Origin: Carnegiea gigantea
Lineage: Eukaryota; Streptophyta; Magnoliopsida; Caryophyllales; Cactaceae
NCBI GenBank assembly: GCA_029747015.1
Contig: JAKOGI010001542.1
Location: 62,001 to 126,000 of the forward strand
Direction: 5' to 3'
DNA length: 64,000 nucleotides
Made by a program: the position numbers and the translations under genes. Below are positions 34,407 through 47,421 of the stretch, one piece after another. Position 1 is the stretch's first letter. Each line of letters begins with the position of its first letter. Under the pieces are notes generated by a model. The model was given only the letters and a program-made list of their open reading frames with translations, made no database searches and was not told the DNA's origin.

Positions 34407-35135
34407 ATGGTAGTAGAAATGCCTGTATATCTCTGCCATGTTCTTCACTTATATTCCTCCTTATTAGATGGATCTATATGTAGTGAATATAATGTGAGGT
34501 ACTTCTGTGGCCATTCACATCTCTTTGATATAGGTTAGTACGGTAGAACACATATAGACCTCATTTCTGAGTTTTATAGTGTTATGGTCCATGTACGTAG
34601 GCTTTTGTGGACCTTATTTACAGTTGGCCCTTGGGTCGAGTTTAGGACCCGATATCATGACTTTATGATAACTCGAGCCTTGGGATGGGACGAACCTAGA
34701 TTTCAGTTTCACGAGGCTTGGGCTAATATCATCACCTAGCTGTTATTACGAGAGGAGTTTGAGTCGAGAGGGAATAACACAGATATTCTACAATATATAT
34801 TTTCATTACACTTTATATCTCCCCCACCATCACCACCGGCACCGAGCACTCCTCAGCTGCCTGATAACCCAAAGCCATCAAGACCTAGAGAGGGGATCCG
34901 TGTGTCTGATGGATCAAATGAGGTCTATATTATTATTGATCTCTCTGATACACCATAGTTTAGCTTTGATGGTGACCTTATGGAAGACTCAGAGATGGAC
35001 CCAGAATTAGAGGACCATCAGCTTGATTATGATGATGGGAATGCAGATATTGGTGCTTCAGAAAACAGCTTTGACTCGGGCGGGGAGCCTACGAATAAGT
35101 CTGACCTAGACTATGATCCATCTAGGGATTCTTAG
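34407..35135 (+). pseudogene. Accessory sense reading frame between primer site and gag of element C, unknown
   Basis: From ATG at 34407 one frame stays coding-like for 242 codons to a final TAG at 35133, interrupted only by three TAGs (34536, 34737, 34956) and no frameshift. The product would have a basic/aromatic front half (HVRRLLWTLF, GPWVEFRTRYHDFMITRALG, WDEPRFQFHEAWANIIT), a proline-rich linker (SPPPSPPAPSTPQLP) and a strongly acidic tail (MEDSEMDPELEDHQLDYDDG, GGEPTNKSDLDYDPSRDS). I do not recognise it. It is not the usual Gag start, and no counterpart is visible at the same place in element D. Options are an element-specific extra gene or a captured host fragment. A partial frame through it in another phase (34759-35010) is a shadow. 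Confidence 0.5.
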
Positions 35136-35844
35136 ATTGATTTATATTATATGTTGACATCTCATATAGATTACTTTTTGAGCCTACATCTATATAGTAT
35201 AGCCAGTTGAATAAATGAATTTTGTGTAGGTTATGACATTGCATATAGTTAGATAAGCCTTTTCGATTGTGTTGACTAGTCCTGCCTACTTCTGGGCATG
35301 CGGTAGACTTAGTCTATTAGGGCTAAGTAGTGTTTTAGTTAGGAGGTAGGTGCAAAGGTTGACCTTGGGTGGTCAGTTGGATGTGATATTCTTTGTGAAA
35401 CCATGTATATGTATGTATGCGAGCAATTCTGCCAATGATATAATGAAGCTTTGTGTTATGTTTTAATAATACTTGGGTCATGCTAGTTGTATCTGTTATT
35501 TATGTGTATCTCATATGTTGGTTGTAGTTGCTTGACTGAATTACTCAGGTGAATGGATAGTCAGAATATCAGAATATGTGTAAAACACTGCAGAAATCCA
35601 CATAGAAGAAAATTCAAATTATGGTCAGGGGCCAGGTGATCAAGTTTTGTGTAATGTGCTAATAATCCTTAATGGAATGCTCTTAATTCCCCATAAGTTG
35701 GTTAGCAATATGGGAACTCTAACTATTAACAGACCTTGGTGTCTGAGCTTATATAACAAATAGCCCCGAGAGCTTTCAAAATCTCTCATAAAGTGAATAA
35801 ATTAGCAGATAGGGTGGGCGATGTAAGCCTAAAGTACATGATGG

Positions 35845-36340
35845 AAAGTATGACCCAGTGGAGCTAGAAGCATGGATTAGAGGGATAGAAAAATTTTCAC
35901 AACATTTGAGGTTCCAGAGGATAAAAAGGTGAACATTGGAGCATTTTACCTGACTGAGGGAGTAGAACTTTGGTGGAACACTATTAAGGATAGGCTCTTA
36001 GGGCCTTACTTTACTTGGAGTAGATTTCTGGAAGAATTGAAGATGAGGAGATTTGAAGAGATATTAGCTTTCTATATTTGCAACCAGCTAGCTGGTTAAC
36101 TAATCTTTACCTATCAAGAGTTATATGAGCGAGCAACTGAAGTTAAATGAGTGAAGACTGGTTGAGGGCCTTGAACCCGACTAACCACACCGCTCCTGAG
36201 TGCCAAGTGAAAACTAACAAATGTATGTGGTGCGGTAGCCCGGAGCACCTCATTGTTGCCTGTCCCTAAAGATTGAAGGCTGTAAACAAGGGCTCCCACC
36301 TCCAAGGTCCACAGCTGTAGGAAGCGTGTATGTGTTGACC
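35845..36340 (+). pseudogene. Element C gag (broken)
   Basis: Capsid core: KYDPVELEAWIRGIEK, then after one shift TFEVPEDKKVNIGAFYLTEG, VELWWNTIKDRLLGPYFTWS and FLEELKMRRFEE (to about 36060). The CCHC zinc knuckle is intact, KCMWCGSPEHLIVACP (about 36218-36265), with C-x2-C-x4-H-x4-C spacing. The segment between core and knuckle has stops near 36097 and 36150 and is much shorter than usual, so part of the capsid C-terminal domain is missing. The upstream stretch 35136-35844 shows no protein motif. Confidence 0.85.
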
Positions 36341-36399
36341 AAGAAAGAAAGCTTCCACCTCTGGTACGGTATTTACTGGAACTCTCTTTTAATTTTAAA

Positions 36400-38920
36400 T
36401 CCATTTTGTGTATTGGTTGATTTAATTACCACTCATTCATTTACATCCACTTGATATGCCATGTAATTGAACTTTGAAAATAAGGTGATAGAAACCAATT
36501 ATAGAATCAAGCTACTCAATGACTCTACAGTTTAGTGTCCTATCTCTTGTAAACTTGTTCCAATTACTATTGGTGGGATAGTATTATAGTATTCCTAGAG
36601 TCTTGATTTAATTTGACTCGTCAGATTTTGATATCATTATGAAAATGAGCTGGTTGTGTACTTATGTGGTTAAGATAGACTGTGAGGACGTTAACGTTAT
36701 TTCAAGGGATGGACGAGGGAGAGAAATATTTTTTATGAGTAACAAGAGGAAAAACCTTGTCCTTTAAATTCTTCTACGAAAGCAAGTGAGTTATTATGTC
36801 AAGAATATATTGAGTATTGGTGTTATCCTATTGACATCAACTAAAGGAATACAAAGTAGAAGATATCTCGATACTTTGTGAATTTAGAGATGTTTTCCTA
36901 AAGAGTTATCGGGACTGCCCGCAAAGAGTAATTGACTTTGAGATCGAATTAACCCCTAGTGCCCAACCTATCTCTAAAGCCCCATATCGCATGGCCCCAA
37001 TAGAGCTTAGAAAATTAAAGATTCTATTAGATGAGCTATTACGGAAGGGATTTATCAGGCCAAGTATGTCACCAAGGGGTGCCCCAGTTCTTTTTTTAAA
37101 GAAAAAGGATGGGACCTTAAGATTATGTGTCGATTACAGAGAGTTGAACAAGATCATCATCAAGAATAAATATCCATTGCCCCGAAACAAATGGTTTATT
37201 TGATCAGCTGTAAGGAGTAAGAGTATTTTCCAAGATTTATTTGAGATCAGGATACTATCAACTTTTGATTTATTTGAAGACATTCCCAAACTACACTTAG
37301 GACTCGATTTGGTTACTATGAATTCACTGTGATGCCTTTTGGCCTGACCATTGCCCCCGCGGCCTTTATGGATCTTATGAGTAGAGTTTCAGACCCTATT
37401 TAGACAAGTTTGTGGTGGTGTTTTTAAAAAATATCTTGATATACTCCAAGGACAGAGATGAGTATATTGTTCATTTGAGGACAGTGTTGCAGACCTTGAG
37501 GGAACATCAATTACATAGCAAATATAAGAAACATGAGTTTTAGTTAGAAGAAGTGGTATTTTTGGGACATGTGGTTTCAAAGAAAGGGATTAAGGTTGAT
37601 TTGAAGAAGGTAAAAGCAATTACAGAGTGTCCAAGGCTCACCAATGTTATTGAGGTCAGAAACTTTTTCGGTTTAGTAGGGTATTATCGAGTTCGGGAAG
37701 GATTTGTCAAAGATCATCTTCCCTGACCACTTTGTTGAAGAAAACTACAAAGTTAGCAATAAGATAAAATGGTAGCTTATACCTCCCGATAGTTCAAGCC
37801 TTATGAGAGAAATCACCATACCCATGACCCAGGAGTTGTGGCTGTGGTTTTTACACTGAAAATTTAAAAACATTACTTGTCTGGAGTACCTTATGAGAAT
37901 TATACTGATCATCAAAGCTTGAAGTACATTTTCACTCATAAGAAGCTCAATCTGAGACAAAGGTGTTGATTAGAATTGCTTAAAGATTATGACTTTTAGA
38001 TCTAATATCACCCAAGAAAAGCAAATAATGTGGCAGATGATCGGACAAGGAAGGCACAGTGTACCCTTAGCACTGTAGTCATTACTCAGTTAAGCCTCTT
38101 AAGAACTTAGATGTTGAATTAGTGTCACATAGGCAAGCATATAAAAATATCAATGGATCTAGCTCTTTCAAGTTGGAGCCTGTAGTACTTCGCAACCTAG
38201 AACTGACATTTGTATTTGAAGAAATCATGGAACTCCCAGCGATCGATGTTGTGAAAATACTAGCAGAGAAATTTACATGAAACATCAGGATACAATGACG
38301 CAAACATTGATGACAAAATCATCTTTTGGGTCATGAAGATCTTCTTCAACATTCAATGAGTTGACATACATGAGAAGACTCTTGAAAACAAACTATTGGA
38401 ACCAACAGAAAAGCTATGCTGATAAAAGAAAAAGATCCCTGGAGTTTCAGGTTCTTTTTTTTAAAAGTTTTGCCAACTAAGGGTATAAGAAGATTGAAAT
38501 GCAAGCTAAATAGAGGCCAAGATCTATTGGACCATACAAGTTTATCAAAAGATTGAATTTCATAGCTTGTGGACTAGGTTTGCCTATATAACTCAAACAC
38601 GTGCATAACGTGTTCCTTACCTCATAGCTCAGACAGTACATTTTAGATCCTGGCCATGCTCTCTTAACCAAACCCATTGTTGTCACTGAGGGTCTTGCAT
38701 TTGAAGAGCACCCAGTGCAGATATTACATCATAGAATTAAGTAGCTATGCATCACGCACATACTTTTAATCAAAGTATATTGGCCAAATTATACCTGCTC
38801 CAAAGCCAATTGGGGAAACTGAGAAAGAAGTGAAAGCTAAGTACTCATACTTATTTGAGATAACCTTGCATGTTTTGACAAAGTCCATAAGTTTCGAGGA
38901 CGAAAGTCTTTAAGGGGGAA
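36400..38920 (+). pseudogene. Element C pol (broken; integrase core deleted)
   Basis: The protease start (NPFCVLVDLITTHSF, about 36400-36445) has lost the DSGA-type active site. RT at 36991-37203 has [20 protein letters not shown] and [18 protein letters not shown]. After shifts come SGYYQ-like remnants and [17 protein letters not shown], and the catalytic box reads FLKN (37421-37432) with both Asp gone. RNase H keeps ENYTDHQSLKYIFTHKK and YHPRKANNVAD (about 37890-38040). The integrase zinc domain and core are absent: after about 38335 the text jumps to the C-terminal segment YADKRKRSLEFQV, RSIGPYKFIKRL, LKHVHNVF and a decayed chromodomain-like tail ending near 38880. Confidence 0.87.
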
Positions 38921-38933
38921 GACTGTAATGGCC
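38921..38933 (+). other. Polypurine tract of element C
   Basis: TAAGGGGGAAGAC immediately before the 3' LTR start TGTAATGG. The same layout (TTTCGAGGA, then the tract) occurs in D at 47390-47421. Confidence 0.88.
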
Positions 38934-39240
38934 CGACCCTAAATCATGTTTATTTATTGAATTAATACATGTTATTAATGTTTCATATTTATTTATCTCA
39001 TTTAATCATCCCGATTGGAAGAATTTATTTTGGGGCCCACTTTACAGTTTGAGTTTCATTTACTGTAACAATTTCATCTTAATCGATTTTAGGCCCCAGT
39101 AAATATGATTAGATGATAAATTATTTTTCATAATGTCACAAAAATCAATTTTTAACCACGTAAATTTGGGTCCAAATTCATTAAGTTTGGCCCAATTCAT
39201 TTGGGCCCTAATTGCGTCCTGATTCATTTTGGGCTCAAAT
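38934..39240 (+). repeat. 3' LTR of element C, left part
   Basis: Matches the first ~310 bases of 31139-34275. It stops at GGGCTCAAAT, where element D is inserted; the text resumes at 50995 with TGTGGCCCGAAAATTTT, as in the uninterrupted 5' LTR near 31457. Confidence 0.92.
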
Positions 39241-42200
39241 TGTAATAACCCGACCCTAACCAATATTTATTTATTTAAATCATCTTTATTTATTTCATTA
39301 ATCATGCTTATTCATTTACTTTATCATGTTTATTGACCTAATCACTTATGGTTATTTGCTTAACCAAATCATGTTTATTAAATTCAATTACACTCAATTT
39401 ATTTATTTAATGAATTCCATTATGTTATTTAAATTTTTCACCTTCATTTATCGTATTTAATCATCCCAGTTGGGAGATATTTCATTTTGGGTTCCACTTT
39501 GCAACTCAAGTTTCATTGATTGTTAATTCGAGTTTCGCTGATTGATTAAATATCGGGTGAATCGATATTAGGCCTCAGTGAGTATAAATTAGTGATTAAT
39601 TATTTTCTTACCTTCGATAAACTTTAATCCCAAGCAATACAAAATTTCATTTTTGTTCAACACTCTAAATAATTTTTGGAGCCCGAACTTAACTTGTTGG
39701 GCCCAAAACAAAAGCCTAAAGCCTTGCTAACTTTGTTATTTCACTAAGTACTCATTTTAGCACCTAATTTTAATTAGCAAAAAGTTACTTTTTGGGTGGG
39801 AAATTTTAGCCACATGTTGCTAATACTTGAGAATTTCCAGCCACAAAGAATTCAGCAAAAAAATCACAAGCCCATCTCTCCATTTCCTCTCTTCTCTCCA
39901 CGGTCTTCAGGTAAAAAACAGGGGCAGTAGCTGTTGCCCCTTTGTGCCGCTAGTTCTGATGGTTCCGGCCACATTTTCGGCCACCTCCCAAGTGCCCCGA
40001 GTTCCCCTTGCTGCTAGCTATCATGTCCAACCCCTCAAATCACTCAAAACAGCCTCCTCCTCTCTCTAATTCAAGCATAAAGTGAGGTTTGTCCCAAAAC
40101 CCTAACTTGTTTTATCTTGAGTTTTATGGTTGTTTTATTTATGGGCTATATTTGGATGATCAAATTGATAGTTATTGTGCAGTTTTTATTGAGTTTGGAG
40201 ATGTTTTGAGTCATGGGTATTTGATCAAGAGCATGATTTTCATGATTTTGTATTTGTTTAAATGCCACTGTCGAAAATTCTGGGAATTATAGGACTGTCC
40301 AAAAATTCTAAAATTGTTACTGTAGCTTCTCTATATTATTTGGGATTTTATAGCAAAATTTCATGAATTTTGGAGGTGTAATTAGTGAGTTATGGAATTT
40401 TAAAGAAAACTACCCTGTTTTGGATACGAATTATGTAATTATGTATTAATGAAGTTGTTTAGAGTTTGGATATGTATATGAGGCCTTAAATGATCTTTTT
40501 ATATCTTATTGTGGTGATTTGAAATGATTTCAAGTGAGTTTTATGTGAAAAGAAAAAGAGAAAGTCAAATCAGTGAAGGGCTGGAATTTTAGGAAATTAG
40601 GGCTGAATTTTGAGATTAAACTGGTAATGAATGGTTGAGCCAAAAATTATGATTTTTGGTGGATATATATTTTAGTGTGTTAGTTTTAAAATGCCTTTTG
40701 AATTGCCTTAATCCGAGGTCTGTGGAAGAAGTTATGGTCGTTTTACCAAAACTGTGCAGATTGGACCAAAAACTGACACACTTGTGTTTTAGCCCCATTT
40801 TGGGAACCCTATTGCGAGAATCACATTTGTGTTGTAAACGAAAGTTTTTGGAGACTTCGTAATATTTTCATATTGGGGTCTTAAGTCTCCATTTGAGGTC
40901 TAGAATGAAAGTTATGAAATTTTGAAGTGAACTGACCTGCTTGGGTGTAAATCAGGTTGTTATTGCAATTTCTGTGTAGTGTACTTGGAGGAAAATTCTA
41001 AAAATTTTACTGTAGATTGTACATATTATTTTCAAATTTCCTGTAAGATTTCATGAATTTCAGTTGAGTAATTAGAATTTGGTAATTTTTAGAAGCATTT
41101 TGAATAAATGTGTAAAGAGCAGCACTCAGTTCGATCAGGCACTCATTTTGATCATTTTGGTGATTGACTGAGATTGATCATGCACTCATTTTATGTATTT
41201 TGGGCCAAGCACGGTCATTTTAGGGGACATGAATATTCATGGACTTTCATGGAGCTTTTAGCCTGATTAATGAGAAATAAGAAGACAAATATACAAATTG
41301 GGAGTTTGTTTATGAGCTGTGAATCATTTATGAATTTTACAAAGAAAATACTAAGTTTAGTGAGCTTAATAACTTCTATTGAGTTCAATGATTCATTTGG
41401 GGTGGAATTCTACATCTAATGGATTTATGCTTGAATTATGAGTAGTGGGGAGAGTTGTAACTCAGTAACCATATTTGTCAGACCAAGTTATTGCAGTTTA
41501 TGTTATTTTAAACCAAAATATATCTCTCTTGGCCTCAAACCTTTATTACTTACTCAATTCAGAATATATTAAATGTATTTATCAAGGCAATCTAATGTAC
41601 TCACTGTTATCTTGCACCAAGTTATACAGCTGCAAGCCTTAAACCCGTATCAGTAACCTATTTCAACAAAGGTCACAATCACTCTCTCAGTTGTCACCAT
41701 CAAGGCCTTTTTCCTTGTAATCTCATTTATCTCATTGTGGACTATTTTACTTTCATTTACTTTATATCTAACTTAATACAAGTTATGTATACCATTTAAC
41801 TACTCAATTTCTGTTACATACTTTTACTTACTCAATTATGCGAGTAAGGATCATTTACTGACCACACATACTTACAATGACATTTATGAATTAGAGTTGA
41901 GGCCTAGTTATCGTTCCCCATTATGCATAAGTGTTATCAAGTCAGAACATATTTATCAAGTTAGATGACATTTATGAAACAGCTGACTTGTATCAAGTCA
42001 GATGACATTTTTTTAAAGACTCAAGGTACGTCCATTGCCTGTATCTTCAGAAAGCAGATCATGTTTATCAAGTTACAGCTCTTAATGAGTTTATCAATGA
42101 ATCAGTTTATACAGTGATTTGCCATTTGACTTGTGACCCCGTCAGTTATCATCTATAGGGCGTCAGCCCATCATTTACTCACACGACTTCAGGCCAGCTG

Positions 42201-42774
42201 TTGATCGGATTGACAGGTGTACACCTACGTATAGATCATATCAGTGCAAGGGGCATATTACTTTCATTTTTATTATTATTGCCAACTAAATGAATTGCAA
42301 AGACGGGTACCCATCAACAGTATTTCTATGTTCATTTTACAATAGAGGAATGCATGTATTGAGTTTTTGCTCATGTTTTCGAATTGTTTTTATGTTTTCC
42401 ATTTTAGTTGACGAAGTATCACATATTTCTCCTTTTAGCAAGCCATTTTGAAAGTCATCAAATGCTCACAGTGGATTTAGCATAGCACGAGTGTTGGGAT
42501 CAACCTCAAGGTCTATATTCAATATACATGTGTGTAGTGTGGAGTGCGAGTTAGCACATGGGATGATTAAGTAAATGGAATTGAAGTGAGCTATTATGGA
42601 CTATTGGTCTTAAAGTGTATCATTTTAATAGAGTTTATGATTGTGATCGTGAGCGGCAGGATTAAATGGTTCAGTTAGCCTTGTCCTTATCAGGACGGTG
42701 GTAGCGCCTTCGTTTACTGAGTCTTCCACTGCAATTTTCAGTAATCATGTCATTAGTATTTTGGGGGCGTTACA
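39241..42774 (+). repeat. 5' LTR of element D (3534 bp)
   Basis: Aligns end to end with 47422-50989. Contains a short transcribed-looking segment (39827-40292) whose frame MRISSHKEFSKK recurs in the other LTR (48008-48250) with substitutions but similar length; this is LTR similarity and I see no known motif. Homology to the C LTR is patchy. Confidence 0.94.
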
Positions 42775-42777
42775 GAT

Positions 42778-42792
42778 TTGGTATCAGAGCTA
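42778..42792 (+). other. Primer binding site, tRNA-Met type (D)
   Basis: TTGGTATCAGAGCTAAGG starts three bases after the LTR end (GGGGGCGTTACA then GAT). Confidence 0.92.
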
Positions 42793-43052
42793 AGGTTTAG
42801 GGCCACTGTGAGCTATCAAGTGTTTATGAGGTGTGTATGAGTTATGTTGGACCCAGTAAATGAGCTATTGCTTATAAGTTCATATGTATGGGTATATATG
42901 GAGAAACCATTTTCATTTGGGTGACTCAATCATTTGTTAATATCATGAGATTCAAGCATGAGCAAAGTGGACTGTAGGAACCATTTGGATCACCTGTTAG
43001 TGAGGCATATTTTCATTTATCTGGGAGTTATATTGCATGTTTTATTTCTCTT

Positions 43053-43262
43053 ATTTGTTTAAACTTCTGTAATCGTGTACTCCAGGTGTGTAACCCGTTG
43101 AGTTATGAACTCCGGCATGTTGGCCGTTGAGCTATTGAAGTATTTCTCTCCATTTCTATTTGTTTAAACTTCTGTAATCGTGCACTCCGGGTGTGTAACC
43201 CGTTGAGTTATGAACTCCGGCGTGTGGCCGTTGAGCTATTGAAGTATTTCTCTCCATTTCAG
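43053..43262 (+). repeat. Tandem duplication of a ~105-bp unit in D
   Basis: Two adjacent copies begin ATTTGTTTAAACTTCTGTAA and end CTCTCCATTTC, with CCCGTTGAGTTATGAACTCCGG in each. Differences are few single-base changes and a one-base gap, so this is a recent duplication in the leader of D. Confidence 0.92.
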
Positions 43263-44869
43263 GTATCTATTGTAAGGCTTTAAGCCTGGGTTTTAATCAG
43301 TTTTTAGGCGAAACTCTGTCCATTTTGCCCCAGGATTTGAGAGTCTTATTGAGGTGTGTTAATATCCCTACTCTTGGGTACAGTGATGGTTGAAACCTAA
43401 TGTGGGATGCCATTTGCAACTTCTTAAGGGATTAATACAGTGTCAAGTTAGATGTAAACCTCTAGATGAGGAAATGCCTTGCGGGGTAATATCTTTGAGG
43501 TGAACCAGTATGAGATGAATACTACAATGAGTGCTTATGTATGGTGATAGCAATTAGTAGCTTATGGTGTGCTACTTGGCATATATATATGTGGGACAAG
43601 TAAGATTAAGCTGCCTTGTGTAGAAATTATCTGGTCTTGACACTAAGACCTTACATTAGCAATGCTCCCATTATTTCCTGTAATTGACTTATTTCTGACC
43701 TAGTTACCTTGAATTGTTCAGAGGCATCATTTCTTTGCTGCTAACACTCTCTTGATTTGTAATGGGGTGTTTATGGAAATTCTCATATGTGGTCTGTGGG
43801 GACTTTTTCAAACACATTTGAGCAACCTTTCTTATAGGCGATTCAAATCCTGACAATCATAACCGTTTAATTCTCTATTTCCATAATGGAGCCTATAATG
43901 ACCCCCGGTGTGCATTCCTATGTGATTTGCAGTTCTTCCTAGGCATATTTAACTCATTCTACTTGTAGCTCAGTCATCACTATGTTCATATTTTTACTGT
44001 CACCTACTTGAACTCACTGCTTCTATTTGGGTACTATTCATTTATTGCTTGCAAAGCCTTTGGCTGCTTCAAACCCAGTCATTGAGTGCCCTTGCAGTAA
44101 TTAAATGTATCCATATTGTTCGTATTTCTATAGCACCATAACGTCATATTGGCATACTACTCCATGGTCGTAACCGTATATCGTTACTCAAGTTATTTTG
44201 GTAATCCTTTCTTTACTAATATAGCCTATCTTGTTAATGATAAACAACGATTGGTGTTATTTTCATCTGCCAGCAGTTTTGAAGTTTATATGCCTACCCA
44301 AGACTTCCATTTACTACAAATTGTTTTATTAATGGATGTTATCATGTTCAGTCATAAGATTGACTCCTTCATCTTGACGTATTGTCCTTTCAAACATCAG
44401 ATGAATAAAATTTTTCTTCTGATAGTATTAACCCTTATCTTCGTCATTTTACTCACATACGGATACCGTATGACTTTTTAAAAGCCGCTTTGGTAACCTG
44501 TTACATTTCTTCACCTTCATTATTTAATACTCTCTCTCAACTTCATAACATTGATCATTTACTTTACTATCATGACCATCATGAATAAACTGCATGTCTT
44601 ATATATACTGCAGGTCATTTCTATGCCTTGCCTCTTTCATTTCGATTCTTCGTCCTTTCATTCATCCAGCTTACATGTCGGTCCTTTCTAACCAATAAAG
44701 AAATATCTTTGCAAGAATTCATGTTGTGGTTACATCTCTTTACATTTTGGATTACCTCCCTGTCATTTCAATTTATTGAGACCAGTAGGCAGTTGAATGT
44801 TTATCTTTTATACTCATGCCTTTAATAGTATTGCTGGAACCATGTTCACTGGACATTCAATCCAGTTTG

Positions 44870-45540
44870 ATTGGCAGATTTGGTATCATTATGGGGGTGA
44901 ACTGACTATGTACTTACAGGACTACGATGATTGGTAAGGATCTTAAGGTTAGGTTGAGAGAGGATGATTGGCTAAACGTGCATATCTACGGGCCGATGGA
45001 AGAAAAGCCCTATTTATCCCCTCAATTACATTGTGCAAGTAAGTGAATTATCATGTCAGTAATGCATTTAATATTAGTGATTTGTTAACCACACTCGGTA
45101 TATCCATATCCACATTTACAGTTGGTGGATTTAGAGATGTTTCATTTGAGGATTTTCAGGACTATTTTCCCCTAAGAAACATTGATTTTCATATCAGCCT
45201 AGTTCAAGGTGCTCAATCCATTTTCAAAACCCCCATCATATGACCCCCAACAGAGTTCAAAGAAGTGGATAAGTTGTAAAGGATTTATTTGACCAGGTGT
45301 GTCCTCGTGGGGAACCTCAGGTTTATACGAAGAAGAAAGACAAAATCTTATAGTTGTGTACTATGCACAGAGAGTTGCACAAAATCACTATCAAAATAAG
45401 TGCTCTATACCTTGAACAAATGATTTATGGGATTAACTGCCAACAACAGATGTCTTTTTCAGGAATGATTTAAGGTTCGAATATCACACCTAAACCATGC
45501 AACCACAGTTCATCTTTTGTAAGACTACTCATTTATAGTA
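44870..45540 (+). pseudogene. Element D pol remnant (protease-RT junction)
   Basis: Fragments in the right order for a gypsy pol: a WYHYGGELTMYLQDYDDW-like trace of the IIGMDWL region (44880-44935), VNYHVSNAFN then FRDVSFEDFQDYFPLRNIDF (45030-45190, the FPEDLPGLPP-REIDF segment before RT), and QVYTKKKDKIL (45320-45350) with a decayed C-VDYREL equivalent. Frame is lost several times and the similarity fades after about 45540. 42793-44870 and 45541-47407 hold no coding segment I can recognise. Confidence 0.6.
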
Positions 45541-46239
45541 ATTCTTGTTGCCTGTCTCATCTTCAAAACTTGATAATATCCAATGTTGTTTAAGCTCCCT
45601 TGCATTTCAACCCGATATTCCTATTAGCATGATCTTCCATGTCTTTGCAAACCCATTGTTAAATGTGCAATACATTCTTGTTCAACCCTATATGATTGTC
45701 AACATTCCGGTGCTCTCAACCTTCACCATCTCTATTTCATAATCTTGAGTTGTAGTTCATTTCATTGAGAGCTGATTCCCACATCTACCTTACATCTCAT
45801 TTATTCATAATAATACACTCGTATAACTTGTTCTGAATTCATAATGTAATTCAACTCTCATTGGTGTGGGTGATTGCGATTGTCACAATTCCCTTACTCT
45901 CCTTATTTTGAACTTCAACTCCCACACATATATCTTGCATGCTCATAAGTAAACTCTAGCTTTTCTGTTCAATCTTATTACTGGACTTGAATTGGTTTTA
46001 TATGAGTAAAGGCATGTTTCTCATGTCACTTGTTCAACCTATTTACTTATCCATTGGTACTTTGCTCATTCAATCTATTAATCTATCCATTGTATTTTAC
46101 CGGTTCAATCTATTGACCAATTTATGGCACTTGCAATTCTCACACCTATATCTTATATCCGCATAAGTGAACTTCAGTAATCCTTATTTAATCTTATTGT
46201 CGTACTTGACTTGGCTCCATGTGAGCAAATGCATGTTTC

Positions 46240-46415
46240 TACTGCAGCCTATTCAATCCATTTATCTATTCATTAGACCTTGCTTATTTATCCAATCTAG
46301 TTATCTATCTATTGGCACTTTGCTTGTCTAATCCATTTATCTATCCATTGCACTTTGCGTATCCAATCTATGTATCTATTTATTGCACATTGCTTGTCCC
46401 ATCCATCTATTGCAC
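46240..46415 (+). repeat. Degenerate ~45-bp minisatellite in D
   Basis: About four imperfect units of the form TTGCTTGTCCAATCCATTTATCTATCCATTGCAC, with weaker copies reaching back to about 46030. It occupies the place where RNase H or integrase would be expected. Confidence 0.7.
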
Positions 46416-47421
46416 TTATCTTGTTCCTTGTGGTTATAAAGTCACCTAGTTGAAGCTCAGTTGCTTGTCATCTTGTTTCTAATTCATCAGTTAAGCTCGA
46501 GTATAGCCATGCCATCTTTCTCCTTGGTGGATTATTTATTGGACCCTTTATGATCCATATTTATAAACCACAGTTCTTATGGCATTATATTTTGGAATTC
46601 ATGATATACTTATGGTTATCTTTATTCTAACCACTCTATGATAACCTCTCCTTTATTTGCCTTTTCTAGTCTCATTGTTTATTTCTTTTGTATGCAATGA
46701 TTCGTTTGGCTAAGAATTTCATCACTCTCATCCCTAACCATGGACATTTCATTGCCCGTTATCGACCGGGAGCAGATCCTTGAGTAGTCGGATAAGGAGA
46801 GATCCTGTGAGACATTAGGATGATCAGATGAGGAGTTTTTGATAAGGGTATAAACTCAAGCACTGTCTAATTATATTGGAGTGAGCCAGAAGAAACATTG
46901 AGTACAAGATCAGAGCTAACCCAAGCAAGCATTAAGAGGGAAAATTCAAGTACATGTCGAGGTGATACAAGGTTGACAAAACAATTGTGCTGGCAAAACA
47001 AACAAATAACCAAAGTCTCAGATGAGATATAAAGTACTCCGAAGGGCTTATCTAGTCAAGGGTGTCAGGAGACTGGATATCAGCGATAATTGAGTCCTCG
47101 TTACCTTGGGCTTTATGAGTCAGTAGTGTAGAATACCTCATTTGCAGTAACAAGGTCCTTTTCTTTCAAAGAGAATATCACTTTTGAAGCAAAGTAATTG
47201 AGTTCATTGAGGCTATTGTGAGAAGTATCCGGATCTCCTACTGAAATATGAGATTAAGAAGTTATACAATACATACACCCTTAGTCGGAGTACATTCGGC
47301 AAATTATGTCTATTCAAAGGGAAGCAATGGGAACCAATGGCCCATGTGTTTTAAAGCAGCATTGCATATAGTTGACAAGTGTTATAAGTTTCGAGGATGA
47401 AACTCTTTAAGGGGGGAAGAC

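Noticed and set aside
39827..40292. Frames repeated in both D LTRs as a conserved LTR-encoded protein
   Set aside because: They recur because the LTRs are copies of each other; substitutions do not favour third positions by eye, and no motif is seen.
46240..46415. CRISPR-like array
   Set aside because: Units are contiguous, degenerate and without unique spacers, and the context is a plant retrotransposon.
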